Shown here: piece by piece, positions 24,598-32,398 of the stretch
How the letters are laid out: each line of letters starts with the position of its first letter
Numbering within the stretch: position 1 is the first letter of the stretch
Origin: CAYUMU01 sp964445985
Lineage (GTDB): Bacteria; Planctomycetota; Planctomycetia; Pirellulales; S012-138
Direction: 5' to 3'
Assembly: GCA_964445985.1 (NCBI GenBank)
Contig: CAYUMU010000035.1
Span: 1-57,314 of the forward strand
Length of the DNA stretch: 57,314 bases
Notes under the pieces: generated by a model
The model's input: the letters and a program-made list of their open reading frames with translations, nothing else
Database searches by the model: none
What the model was told of the DNA's origin: nothing
Program-made: the position numbers and the translations under genes

Positions 24598-25728
24598 GCT
24601 GCCAGCAAAGCGGTCGAAGCCCTGGACCGGTTCTTCGTAGCCTTGGGCGGCCGAGGTGTAGATGGCTTCGAGCATGGCCACCACCAGGGCGGTTTGCTCG
24701 GGCGGGATCGGCACTTCTTGGTCTGCCAGCAATGCATCGGCGAAAGCGCGGATCGTGGCGCGATGGGCCTTTTCGCCGGTGGCCGGCGCTAGCTGCACGT
24801 CCCAGGGGCGTTTGTCGCGCTCGCCGACGATGCGATTGTCGGGCCATACAAAGCCCACGTGCTCGCCAAACATTTGCAAGCGTTGCATCTCCGACTCGGG
24901 CTGCATACCCAGCCACGAGGCTTCGAGCGTGAGGGTGCCGCCGCCAGCGAAGCGAATCATGCCGGCGGAGAAATCTTCGACATCGATGGTTTCGTGGTCC
25001 CAATCGCCCCATTCGCTGCCTACCTGGCCGCTGCGAGCCAGGTAGTTGTAGACGCCGCCGGTGGCCGAGATGGGGCGAGGGCAGCCCATCAACCACCAGG
25101 CCAGGTCGAGCATGTGGACGCCGATATCGTAGAGAGCGCCGCCGCCACTAAGGCGGCGATCGGCAAAGGCCGGTTTGCCAGGCAGCCTGCGCCGGCGAAG
25201 CCACTGGGCGCGACTGTAATAGATATGGCCAACATCGGTTTTGCTTAGGAAGTCGCGGAGGGCGAGCACGCTGGGTTCGTAGCGCATGTGCTGGCCGATC
25301 ATCAGCTTCTTGCCCGAGGCCGCGATGGCCTGGAGGATCACGCCAGCCCCCGAGCGCGAGGTGGCCATGGGCTTTTCGCAGAGCACGTGCTTGCCTGCTT
25401 GCAATGCCGCCACGCATATTTCGGCGTGGAGAGCGCTGGGGGCGCAGATATCGACCACGTCGATCTCGGGATCGTCGAGGAGGACGCGGTAATCGGTGGC
25501 GCGGCGGGCGATTTCGAATTTGTCGCCGGCAAACGCCAGGGCGGCTTCGGACACATCGGCCAGACCGACCAGCTTGCAATGGGGATGCCCAAACCAGGCG
25601 GGCAAATGCTGATCGCGGCTGATGGCCCCGGCGCCGATCACGGCGACGCGCAACTCGGAAAGGGCCGAAGACGGCGGAGCGATTTCCATGAGGGTTGAGT
25701 CAACGGGGTTCGATGATGATAAATCCAT
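24595..25728 (-). CDS. Gfo/Idh/MocA family oxidoreductase
   Basis: The 377-residue product is a Gfo/Idh/MocA-type NAD(P)-dependent sugar or polyol dehydrogenase. The nucleotide-binding fold reads VAVIGAGAISRDQHLPAW, with DICAPSALH and the hallmark CEKPMA (Lys of EKP). The second domain holds GGGALYDIGVHMLDLAWWLMG, with the conserved Asp and His. It has no signal peptide and is presumably cytoplasmic. ATG 25689 is a plausible later start, because residues 1-13 look unstructured. It lies downstream of a sugar-type solute-binding lipoprotein on the same strand, separated by a strong hairpin. The substrate is unknown. Confidence 0.9.
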   Translation of the reverse strand: MDLSSSNPVDSTLMEIAPPSSALSELRVAVIGAGAISRDQHLPAWFGHPHCKLVGLADVSEAALAFAGDKFEIARRATDYRVLLDDPEIDVVDICAPSALHAEICVAALQAGKHVLCEKPMATSRSGAGVILQAIAASGKKLMIGQHMRYEPSVLALRDFLSKTDVGHIYYSRAQWLRRRRLPGKPAFADRRLSGGGALYDIGVHMLDLAWWLMGCPRPISATGGVYNYLARSGQVGSEWGDWDHETIDVEDFSAGMIRFAGGGTLTLEASWLGMQPESEMQRLQMFGEHVGFVWPDNRIVGERDKRPWDVQLAPATGEKAHRATIRAFADALLADQEVPIPPEQTALVVAMLEAIYTSAAQGYEEPVQGFDRFAGS

Positions 25729-25793
25729 GGATGTCTTGTCGATGGTAACTGGAAGGTTGGCCCGCGATATAGCATACTCAACTCCGCTTCCAA

Positions 25794-25828
25794 GGCCCCT
25801 CTCCCCGGAAATACCGGGGAGAGGGGAG
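25794..25828. terminator. Perfect 13-bp hairpin after the solute-binding protein gene
   Basis: CCCCTCTCCCCGG and CCGGGGAGAGGGG pair perfectly across an AAATA loop. It lies in the gap between the solute-binding lipoprotein stop and the Gfo/Idh start. Confidence 0.6.
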
Positions 25829-25902
25829 AAAAGGGTAGCGTGCCCGCTGCTTTCACGCGAAAGTGACGCACCTAGAATCCGTTAGAGCCAGAAGCATTCG
25901 AC

Positions 25903-27381
25903 CTAGGGCAGATAGACCACGCTTTTTCGATAGGCCTGTTGCTGCTGGGCGAACCCCAGCCTGGCGGTGATTTTTCGCCATGCTTGGGCGGCCTGGGTGA
26001 GGGCCTCGGTGGTGGTGGCCTTGCCTGCCACGGCTTGAGCCACCGCCTGGTCGAGCGCCTCGAGGTATTCTTTATGGCCAGGAATGCGAAGCGAAAACAG
26101 CACTTGCGGCAGCGATAGCATTTCGGCCTGGCTCGTGGCCCAACTGCGTGCCGCTTGCGCGCTGGAAGTTGGCGCCCAATCGCGCGCGGCGGCCACCTGG
26201 CTGCGACGGAACGGCGTGGTGCGCTCGCTAGCCGCGGAAACGCGGCTTCCCCATTCTTCGCCCGAGAGGGCAATCAGAAATTGGGTGGCCGCCTCTCTGG
26301 CGGTGGCGTGGGTCGTGACGGAACCGAGCCGTCCCCAGCCCGGCAAAACAGGAATTTGGTTTCGCCGCATGCCCCCGGGCGCTCCGGTCATGGTGTACAC
26401 GGTGCTGCCTGCCGGTAGGGGGGCGAACTCCACCGGGAGCAGATCCTTGCCGTTGGCGCTTGCCGCTTTGGCACTGCTGGCTGCCGCGCGGGGCAGGGTC
26501 CACACGATGGCCATGGCCGCCCGGCCTTGGAGCAGTTGGTCCAGGGCTTGCTCGCCCGTGAGCGGCGCGGCGTTTTTTGCCCGCAGTTGGGCGGCAGCCA
26601 CTAATTCGTCCATGGCCCGGCGGAAGGGAGGGCTGGTGATTCTGGGCTCCATGGTTTCTTCGTCGAACAGCGTGAAGAAGAACTCGGGGTTGAGCGCGTA
26701 TCCGGCCGCGCGCGCCAAGAACAAATGCCCTGCCTCGCCGGGAGCGAGCGGTTCGAGCGTGCCGGTTTCCAGGCCATCGGCGCTGCCTGAATCGGCTGTT
26801 GCCTGAGCCTGAAAGAAAGTCGCCAGGTCTTGATACTCTTCCCAAGTTTTAGGGGGAGTCTTGCCGTGCTTCTCAAACAGATCGGGTCGGTACGCAAACA
26901 CGGCCAGGGCCGAGCCGAAGGGAATCGCCATGGTTTTGCCTTCCCAAACCGCGGCCCTATCGCGCAGCACCGGGAAGACTTCACGGGCGTTGTACGAGGG
27001 ATCGGCCAGGGCCGCTTTGGGGAACTCGGCAAGCATGTTCTGCTCGGCCAGCCCTCCCAGCATGAATGCCGGATAAAGCAGCACATCGCCGAGTGGGGCC
27101 GCCGCCGTTTCCATTCCGCTGGGAATCAGCTCATCGCTGTTGGCTTGGGTCACGGTGACCTTGGCTCCGGTGCGGGCCGACCACTCCTGGCTAAGCTGTT
27201 CCACCACTTTCGCCAGTGGGGCATCGTCTACCACCACCACGCTGAGGCTCTGCCCTGCAAATGCCGGTTGGCTTGGTTCCTCGGGTGGGCGCGAATCGCC
27301 CGAGCAACCCCAGAGCGGCAAGCATCCCAGCAGCCAAGCCAGGCTTCGGGCGCTGGAAAAAAAACGCGATGTTCGACGCAT
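25903..27381 (-). CDS. Extracellular solute-binding lipoprotein (ABC family 1 type)
   Basis: The 492-residue product looks like the periplasmic binding component of a sugar-type ABC transporter. The N-terminus is a lipoprotein signal with lipobox LWG-C26. The mature protein follows the family-1 pattern: LSVVVVDDAPLAKVVEQLSQEW, then GDVLLYPAFMLGGLAEQNML, GKTMAIPFGSALAVFAYRPDLFEKHGK followed by PPKTWEEY, and GRAAMAIVWTLP. The C-terminal 90 residues are Ala/Gln-rich helix. No permease or ATPase gene lies nearby, so it either works with a distant transporter or has a different job such as sensing. It diverges from xylB, which suggests co-regulation of a sugar pathway. Confidence 0.8.
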   Translation of the reverse strand: MRRTSRFFSSARSLAWLLGCLPLWGCSGDSRPPEEPSQPAFAGQSLSVVVVDDAPLAKVVEQLSQEWSARTGAKVTVTQANSDELIPSGMETAAAPLGDVLLYPAFMLGGLAEQNMLAEFPKAALADPSYNAREVFPVLRDRAAVWEGKTMAIPFGSALAVFAYRPDLFEKHGKTPPKTWEEYQDLATFFQAQATADSGSADGLETGTLEPLAPGEAGHLFLARAAGYALNPEFFFTLFDEETMEPRITSPPFRRAMDELVAAAQLRAKNAAPLTGEQALDQLLQGRAAMAIVWTLPRAAASSAKAASANGKDLLPVEFAPLPAGSTVYTMTGAPGGMRRNQIPVLPGWGRLGSVTTHATAREAATQFLIALSGEEWGSRVSAASERTTPFRRSQVAAARDWAPTSSAQAARSWATSQAEMLSLPQVLFSLRIPGHKEYLEALDQAVAQAVAGKATTTEALTQAAQAWRKITARLGFAQQQQAYRKSVVYLP

Positions 27382-27589
27382 GGCAACTCAAGCGGATAGC
27401 GGGAAGTAAATCTAACCAGGCAGGCAGACGTTCACGGTTGCAGCCTGCTTGGAAGTGGAGCGCCGCGGGGGCAAGGGCGGCTCGTTTCCAAGTAGAGCCT
27501 CGGCTACAATCGGCGACTGATTCGGCAAGCAACGCGGCGAACTTTTTGAGCAGCCCTCACGCCCACTTATCCAGAACTTCAGGCACGCC

Positions 27590-29113
27590 ATGATTCTCCT
27601 CGGCATCGATATTGGCACGTCGGGCACCAAAACCCTCGCGATCGACGAAACGGGCGCCATTCTCGCGCAAGCGACGGCCACTTATCCCCTGTATCATCCC
27701 CAACCGCTCTGGAGTGAGCAAGACCCGGAAGATTGGTGGCAGGCCACCGTGACCACCGTGAGGCGGGTCGTCGATATGCTGGGCAGCGACGCCAGCGAGA
27801 TTCGGGCCATTGGCCTTTCGGGGCAGATGCATGGCTCGGTGTTTCTCGATGGCCGCAACGCCGTGATTCGCCGGGCCTTGCTCTGGAACGACCAACGCAC
27901 CAGCGCCGAGTGTGAAGAAATTGAGAAAGCCGCCGGCGGCCGCGAAGCTCTGCTGCACATGGTGGCCAATCCGGCCCTGACGGGCTTTACCGCGCCCAAG
28001 GTGCTCTGGCTGCGAAATCATGAGCCGGCCAACTTTGAAAAACTGCGGAAGGTGCTGCTGCCCAAGGATTACATTCGCTTCCGTCTGACGGGCGAATTTG
28101 CCACCGAAGTGAGCGATGCCAGCGGCACCCTGCTGCTGGATGTGCGCAAACGCGATTGGTCGCATCAACTGCTCGACAAGCTAAAGCTCGATCGCGACCT
28201 GCTGCCCAAGTGCCACGAATCGCATCTGGTGTCGGGCAAAGTAACCGGCGAAACAGCCGAGCAATTGGGGCTGCCTTCGGGTTGTGCCGTGGTGGGCGGG
28301 GCCGGCGACTGCGCGGCGGGCGCCGTGGGCAATGGCATTGTGACCGCGGGCACGCTTAGCACCTCCATCGGCACCTCGGGCGTGATGTTCGTGCACTCCG
28401 ATGAGGTGAAGGTAGATCCTCAAGGCCGCGTGCATACGTTCTGCCACGCCGTGGATGGCTGTTGGCACATGATGGGCGTGAACCTTTCCTCCGGCGGCAG
28501 CCTGCAATGGTTCCGCAATCAGCTCTGTCAGTCGCTTGTCAAGTTCAGCGAGGCCGAAGGTTTCGAGCCCTATCACTTGATGTCGCTGGAAGCGATGAAG
28601 GTTTCGCCAGGCAGCCAGGGGTTATTCTTCCTGCCTTATCTCTCGGGCGAACGCACGCCGCATGCCGACCCCAACGCCCGGGGGTGTTTCATCGGTTTGA
28701 CCCTGACACATGGCCGCGGCCATATGTCACGATCCATCATGGAAGGCGTGACCTATAGCATGCGCGACAGCCTGGAAATCATTCGCGAATTGGGAGTGCC
28801 GGTGGATGAGATTCGGGCGTCGGGCGGCGGCTCGCGCAGTCAGCTGTGGCGACAGATTCAGGCCGACGTGTTCGGCCAACCGGTCGGCTCGCTGGCGGCC
28901 GAAGAAGGCCCCGCGTTTGGCGTGGCGTTGCTGGCGGCCGTGGGAGCGGGGGCTTACGGCCATATTTCGGAAGCGTGCCAAGCCACGATTCGCGTGGTGG
29001 GGCAAACGCCGGTGAACGCCCGCACGAGCGAGGTCTATCAGAAGCACTATTCGATATATAAGAAACTCTATCCGGCGCTGAAAGATTCATTTGAGGAAAT
29101 TGCGCGGCTGTAA
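27590..29113 (+). CDS. xylB: Xylulokinase
   Basis: The 507-residue product matches xylulokinase of the FGGY carbohydrate kinase family, which phosphorylates D-xylulose to xylulose 5-phosphate for the pentose phosphate pathway. Landmarks: MILLGIDIGTSGTKT at the N-terminus (first phosphate-binding motif), IGLSGQMHGSVFLD and ALLWNDQRT (substrate-contacting segments of XylB), the catalytic Asp in VGGAGDCAAGAVG (D240), SIGTSGV and the C-terminal ASGGGSRSQLWRQIQADVFG. Length is normal. No xylose isomerase gene is visible here. It is divergent from the binding lipoprotein across 208 bp. Confidence 0.93.
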   Translation: MILLGIDIGTSGTKTLAIDETGAILAQATATYPLYHPQPLWSEQDPEDWWQATVTTVRRVVDMLGSDASEIRAIGLSGQMHGSVFLDGRNAVIRRALLWNDQRTSAECEEIEKAAGGREALLHMVANPALTGFTAPKVLWLRNHEPANFEKLRKVLLPKDYIRFRLTGEFATEVSDASGTLLLDVRKRDWSHQLLDKLKLDRDLLPKCHESHLVSGKVTGETAEQLGLPSGCAVVGGAGDCAAGAVGNGIVTAGTLSTSIGTSGVMFVHSDEVKVDPQGRVHTFCHAVDGCWHMMGVNLSSGGSLQWFRNQLCQSLVKFSEAEGFEPYHLMSLEAMKVSPGSQGLFFLPYLSGERTPHADPNARGCFIGLTLTHGRGHMSRSIMEGVTYSMRDSLEIIRELGVPVDEIRASGGGSRSQLWRQIQADVFGQPVGSLAAEEGPAFGVALLAAVGAGAYGHISEACQATIRVVGQTPVNARTSEVYQKHYSIYKKLYPALKDSFEEIARL

Positions 29114-29469
29114 GGAAAGGTGAGTGGGGTGGGTTGCCAAACTCGCGTGCTCGCGTGCCATGCTACGCCGTTAACCTTATTGGTTCGGAGATTACGCAGT
29201 TTCCCGAGATTTCTCGGCAGCCAAGACCCCCCTAAGTAACTGATGAAAAACAACTTCGGCGTTTCAGCCGTGCTCGCATGGCCCCGCCAGTGAAGGAATT
29301 GTAGAAAACCGGAAGTTATTTTTCGTGCGTTCCTAAATTGCAGGTCGATGTAAACTATTGCGTGATTTTCGGTTAGAAAAAGGGTTGACGGCGTAGAGTG
29401 GCACCCGGCGCGCCCAAAGGTAGACGGCATGTGGCACAAAGTTTTCCGACTTCTGGCCCCGAAGGCAAT
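29114..29469. other. 356-bp gap between xylB and the LRR gene
   Basis: Two gene ends converge here. I see no clear gene and no strong hairpin. The stretch is visibly richer in A+T than the xylB side. Confidence 0.4.
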
Positions 29470-30543
29470 TTACGGAAAGAGACGCTCCGGTGAGTGTTCA
29501 TCAGAAGCATAAAGGATATGACAATTCGGCAGCATGGGCCGGATGTTGGCAGCGAATGTCAGAGCATCGTTGCGGCTTATACCATCACCGTAAATGGATA
29601 TTAGGAATAAACCTGTCATCGTGGACAAGGTTTCCGTTGCACATGGGGATTCCAATTGCTCCGCGCCCAGTACGATGTGCCTAAACGCAGGCAATTCCAA
29701 AAGTGGTGATAGATCGGTCACCCTCGTTTCGCTAATGATCAAAACCTCGAGCGTGCGATTCTCGGAGACAGCCGAAATATCGCGGACGGATGTGGAACTT
29801 ATATCGAGCGTTACTAAGCCTTGGAGACATCGCACTTCTTGAATAGTGGTTATCGGAGTCGACCTGAGGCTTAAATGATGAAGGTGTTGCAGGCCCGACA
29901 AAGCAGAAATGCTATCAACATCCGTGTGATCGAGATATAGGTGTTCAAGCGAACGAAGATTGGATAAAGGGCTTATGTCCCTCACTGGAGTGCCCTTGAG
30001 ATTCAAATAGGTGAGATGTGGCAGGTTGCTGAGTGGACATAGATCGTTTACTTTGGTGTGGCGCAACTCCAAGGAATGTAAACGCTTTAATGATGATAAT
30101 GGTGTAAGATCACGAACTTTTGTGGAATCGAGGTCCAAGCACACAAGGTTCTTCATGTTGCGCAGAGCGGATATATCACGAACGTCCGTTCCAGAAAGTT
30201 GAAGGTTGTCGAGATCCGGCAAATCGGCTAGCGGCGATATGTCACAAATTGGAGTCGAACTCAAATTCACCCAGACGACCTTGGATGTCATGTCGATGCC
30301 GAGCAGATTGTCCAGCACTCCATGCGCAACATTTTCCAGGATTCCTTTGTCATCATCCCATTCGTAGTCATACACAACCGTTGCGCCCATCGCCCGGCAC
30401 CAGGCGACGGCGGCGCGTTGCTTCCGCGCCTTGTCCACCTGCCAGCCGAACCACAGGCAGAAAATGGTCAACAGAATAAAGAACGTGCGGAGCGTGAACC
30501 GGAACCTTCGACGCCGCGACTGGGGCTGGTCGTTTGTGTTCAT
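29470..30543 (-). CDS. Leucine-rich repeat protein with N-terminal membrane anchor
   Basis: The 357-residue product begins with an Arg-rich leader and one membrane helix (RFTLRTFFILLTIFCLWFGW), a pattern common in planctomycete proteins. A short linker region (residues 40-85) is followed by about nine LRRs of 22-23 residues, with a repeated S-x-T-x-V-R-D-I-S-P-L-S-x-L pattern, like internalin-type bacterial LRRs. The repeats most likely bind protein. The ATG at 30543 is chosen over a GTG at 30558. Two sampled 60-base lines in this gene have 50% and 38% G+C, against about 70% in a sampled xylB line, which suggests recent acquisition or relaxed selection. The partner is unknown. Confidence 0.8.
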   Translation of the reverse strand: MNTNDQPQSRRRRFRFTLRTFFILLTIFCLWFGWQVDKARKQRAAVAWCRAMGATVVYDYEWDDDKGILENVAHGVLDNLLGIDMTSKVVWVNLSSTPICDISPLADLPDLDNLQLSGTDVRDISALRNMKNLVCLDLDSTKVRDLTPLSSLKRLHSLELRHTKVNDLCPLSNLPHLTYLNLKGTPVRDISPLSNLRSLEHLYLDHTDVDSISALSGLQHLHHLSLRSTPITTIQEVRCLQGLVTLDISSTSVRDISAVSENRTLEVLIISETRVTDLSPLLELPAFRHIVLGAEQLESPCATETLSTMTGLFLISIYGDGISRNDALTFAANIRPMLPNCHILYASDEHSPERLFP

Positions 30544-31098
30544 CGTCTGCCGCCTCACTTTAGAAATGAAATGCGCCGAAACCTAATGAAGCCGCAGTTT
30601 AAGGAAACGTGGATGCCCTCCATTATAACTCAAACTGTAAATGACCGTTGGTTCATGAGAGGATCAAGTCCTTGATTTTGCGGGCCGCGGCGCGGGTGTG
30701 CTTGCCAGTTTCCAAATGCTGGATGGCATCGTCCCAGAGTTGGCCGCGGAGCGTTTGCTGGAGTTGGAGGATGCCGGGCAGTCGAAGCGGTTTGAGGCGC
30801 TCGGCGCAGGTTGTGTGAGCGTCTAATTTGTGGGTAGCGTTTTCGGGAAATCCACGGCTGGTCGCTGGGATTGCCGAGCATGTACCCGCTGCTGGCCCCC
30901 CAATCCTCCCCCGCGCGCGAATGTCTTGATTGGGCTCGTTCCTCGCTGCGCGGGGGGAGGGCTTTTGCCGCCCTGGCGTTCCACCTACTTTCGAGGGCGC
31001 CCACACCGCAAGGGGCGGCACGGCATTCTTCGCTGGAACTCATGTCGGCCGAGTCGTAAAATGGAACCTGGTGTTCACCATCCAGAGAGAAAGCCGGC
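30544..31098. other. 555-bp gap with repeat and possible gene remnant
   Basis: The gap carries the LRR promoter at its left end and the dispersed repeat (30815-30968) at its right. On the minus strand, 30656-30800 translates to a plausible helical segment (GQLWDDAIQHLETGKHTRA followed by ARKIKDLIL and a stop), which may be the decayed C-terminus of an old gene; it has no credible start because the frame runs into the repeat. Confidence 0.4.
30815..30968. repeat. Dispersed repeat of about 150 bp, copy 2
   Basis: Same order of landmarks as 24446-24597: GAGCGTCTAATTTGTGGGT, GCGTTTTC, GCTGGCCCCCCA, CCTCCCCCGC, GCTCGTTCCTCGCTGCGCGG and GGGGAGGGCTTT. An extra dozen or so bases sit between the two halves of the hairpin. 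Confidence 0.6.
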
Positions 31099-31323
31099 AT
31101 GTCTGTATCCATCAAATCACTCGGCCTCGACCATCTAACGCCTGACGAGCGGATTTTGCTTGCGGAAGAGTTGTGGGAAAGCGTTTCCGCGGAGTTTGAA
31201 GGCATTCCGCTCACCGATGGGCAACGTGCCGATTTGGAGCGTCGATTGGACGCCTCTCGCGACAATCCGCAAGCAGGCTCGACCTGGGACGAAGTTGAAA
31301 CCCGGCTTCGAGGGGACACGTAA
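31099..31323 (+). CDS. Addiction-module antitoxin component (TIGR02574-like)
   Basis: The 74-residue protein matches the small putative addiction-module component family often found in front of RelE/ParE toxins: LTPDERILLAEELWESV near the N-terminus, PLTDGQRADLERRLD in the middle and W-DEVETRL at the end. It is soluble, acidic and helical. Its stop codon (TAA) overlaps the ATG of a short toxin-like frame by one base, which is the usual arrangement of such pairs. As the toxin appears cut short, this antitoxin may now be an orphan. Confidence 0.78.
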   Translation: MSVSIKSLGLDHLTPDERILLAEELWESVSAEFEGIPLTDGQRADLERRLDASRDNPQAGSTWDEVETRLRGDT

Positions 31324-31433
31324 TGCCCGTTGTCATTTCGCCGTTGGCGGAGGCGGATTTGAAAGACGCTGTTACTTGGTACAACTCCCGGCGTGCCACA
31401 CTGGGAAACGAATTCCTGGCCTCAATATCTTAA
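31323..31433 (+). pseudogene. Truncated RelE/ParE-type toxin
   Basis: The 36-residue frame begins MPVVISPLAEADLKDAV and continues TWYNSRRATLGNEFLASIS before a TAA. This is the typical first third of a RelE/ParE toxin (beta strand, then the helix pair with W-Y and G-x-x-F-L). A complete toxin has about 90-100 residues and ends in conserved basic residues that are absent here. Shortly downstream the sequence turns into a structured, non-coding element. It is probably an inactivated toxin. Confidence 0.65.
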
Positions 31434-31822
31434 TGACTGGGAGCGTGGTTTCTCGCCCTCCGCGGGCAGGTTCCCATTTCAATGTTCATCCTGAAAGGGT
31501 GATAGCAGGGTGGAACGAGCGACCGACGCGGCTGCGACCCCTGGGCGGGGTCGATGGGAATTTTTCGTTGGTTTTCCGGCGGTGTCGCTACGCTCGGGCC
31601 GCCGGCTACTGGCTGGAAACCCCTGCGGGGTTAAATATGTATGAGGCGCGTTTGCTCTTACTCAGCTCAGCGCTATTCATATGCGATGATGATATACAAA
31701 TGAGAGACATCGCCGGGCCTATCGTTGACGGTTTCTCCGCTGCGGGGCCGGCGAAAAACAACTTCCCGATTCATGAATCACGATCGAGATTGATTGAAAT
31801 AGTGGGATCGATACCGCTGCAG

Positions 31823-31863
31823 CACCCCCACCCCGGCCCTCCCCCATGCCTGGGGGAGGGAGA
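31823..31863. repeat. CCCTCCCCC hairpin, copy like the one at 237
   Basis: CCCTCCCCCA-TGCC-TGGGGGAGGG is a perfect 10-bp stem preceded by CACCCCCACCCC and followed by AGAT, as at 237-277. Here it is not next to any gene end. Confidence 0.55.
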
Positions 31864-32139
31864 TAGAGGTCGCTGCGCGACTTATGTGGACCCATGTGTA
31901 TAGAAACAATTGGGAAGTTATAAATTGGCACTCACTAAGCATGCACGGCTCGTTGCTCCTCGATGGTGAATGACTTGTGAAACAAACCAGCCCATCCCTC
32001 CCGGCTGCCACGCGTCCCCAACCCATTGGATCGCGGCGGCCAGTAATGTACTGATGTATAGTACATGAATCGTGAGCGTGTGTCAATATGTGATGGTCGG
32101 TTTTCTGGGAAAGGGGATGGTGAAGAGTTGCCCGCTTTG

Positions 32140-32167
32140 CATGCTTGCGCCAATGGGCGTAAGCATG
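32140..32167. repeat. CATGCTTACGCC palindrome, copy 3
   Basis: CATGCTTGCGCC and GGCGTAAGCATG pair over 12 bp with a single G-T wobble across a 4-base loop. It is followed by GGCACAC as in copies 1 and 2. No gene ends nearby, so this copy argues for a mobile or repeat nature beyond termination. Confidence 0.6.
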
Positions 32168-32398
32168 GCACACCCTGCGATTCCGCGTCAAACGGCGAAT
32201 GACGGCGCGGGTTTGGTGCAACTGCCCGCTGATGAGGCGGCGGTCGGCGACCGGCGGCCTGAATGCCTGGCAAACGCCAGCTTCGCTTGGAGCCAACCCC
32301 AGGCAGGGGTTAACATGGTAGTCTGGTCGCGTCGATGGGGAGGAGGAGTGCCGTCCGCGTGATTCTCGATTGGCAACCACCTTGCTGGGAAGCAGAAC

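Larger units (their letters stand above)
31434..32398. other. 965-bp gene-free stretch rich in structured repeats
   Basis: No believable gene is present. From about 31485 to 31640 it reads like a Pro/Gly-coding but non-genic element with mutually complementary blocks (CCTGAAAGGGTGATAGCAGGG, CCCCTGGGCGGGG, CCGGCGGTGTCGC with GGCCGCCGG, AACCCCTGCGGGGTT). A hairpin follows at 31823-31863 and a palindrome of the CATGCTTACGCC family at 32140-32167. The right end should hold the promoter of the cytochrome gene. Confidence 0.5.

Noticed and set aside
29068..29439. 123-codon minus-strand frame after xylB
   Set aside because: Overlaps the xylB end, has odd composition and no ribosome site.
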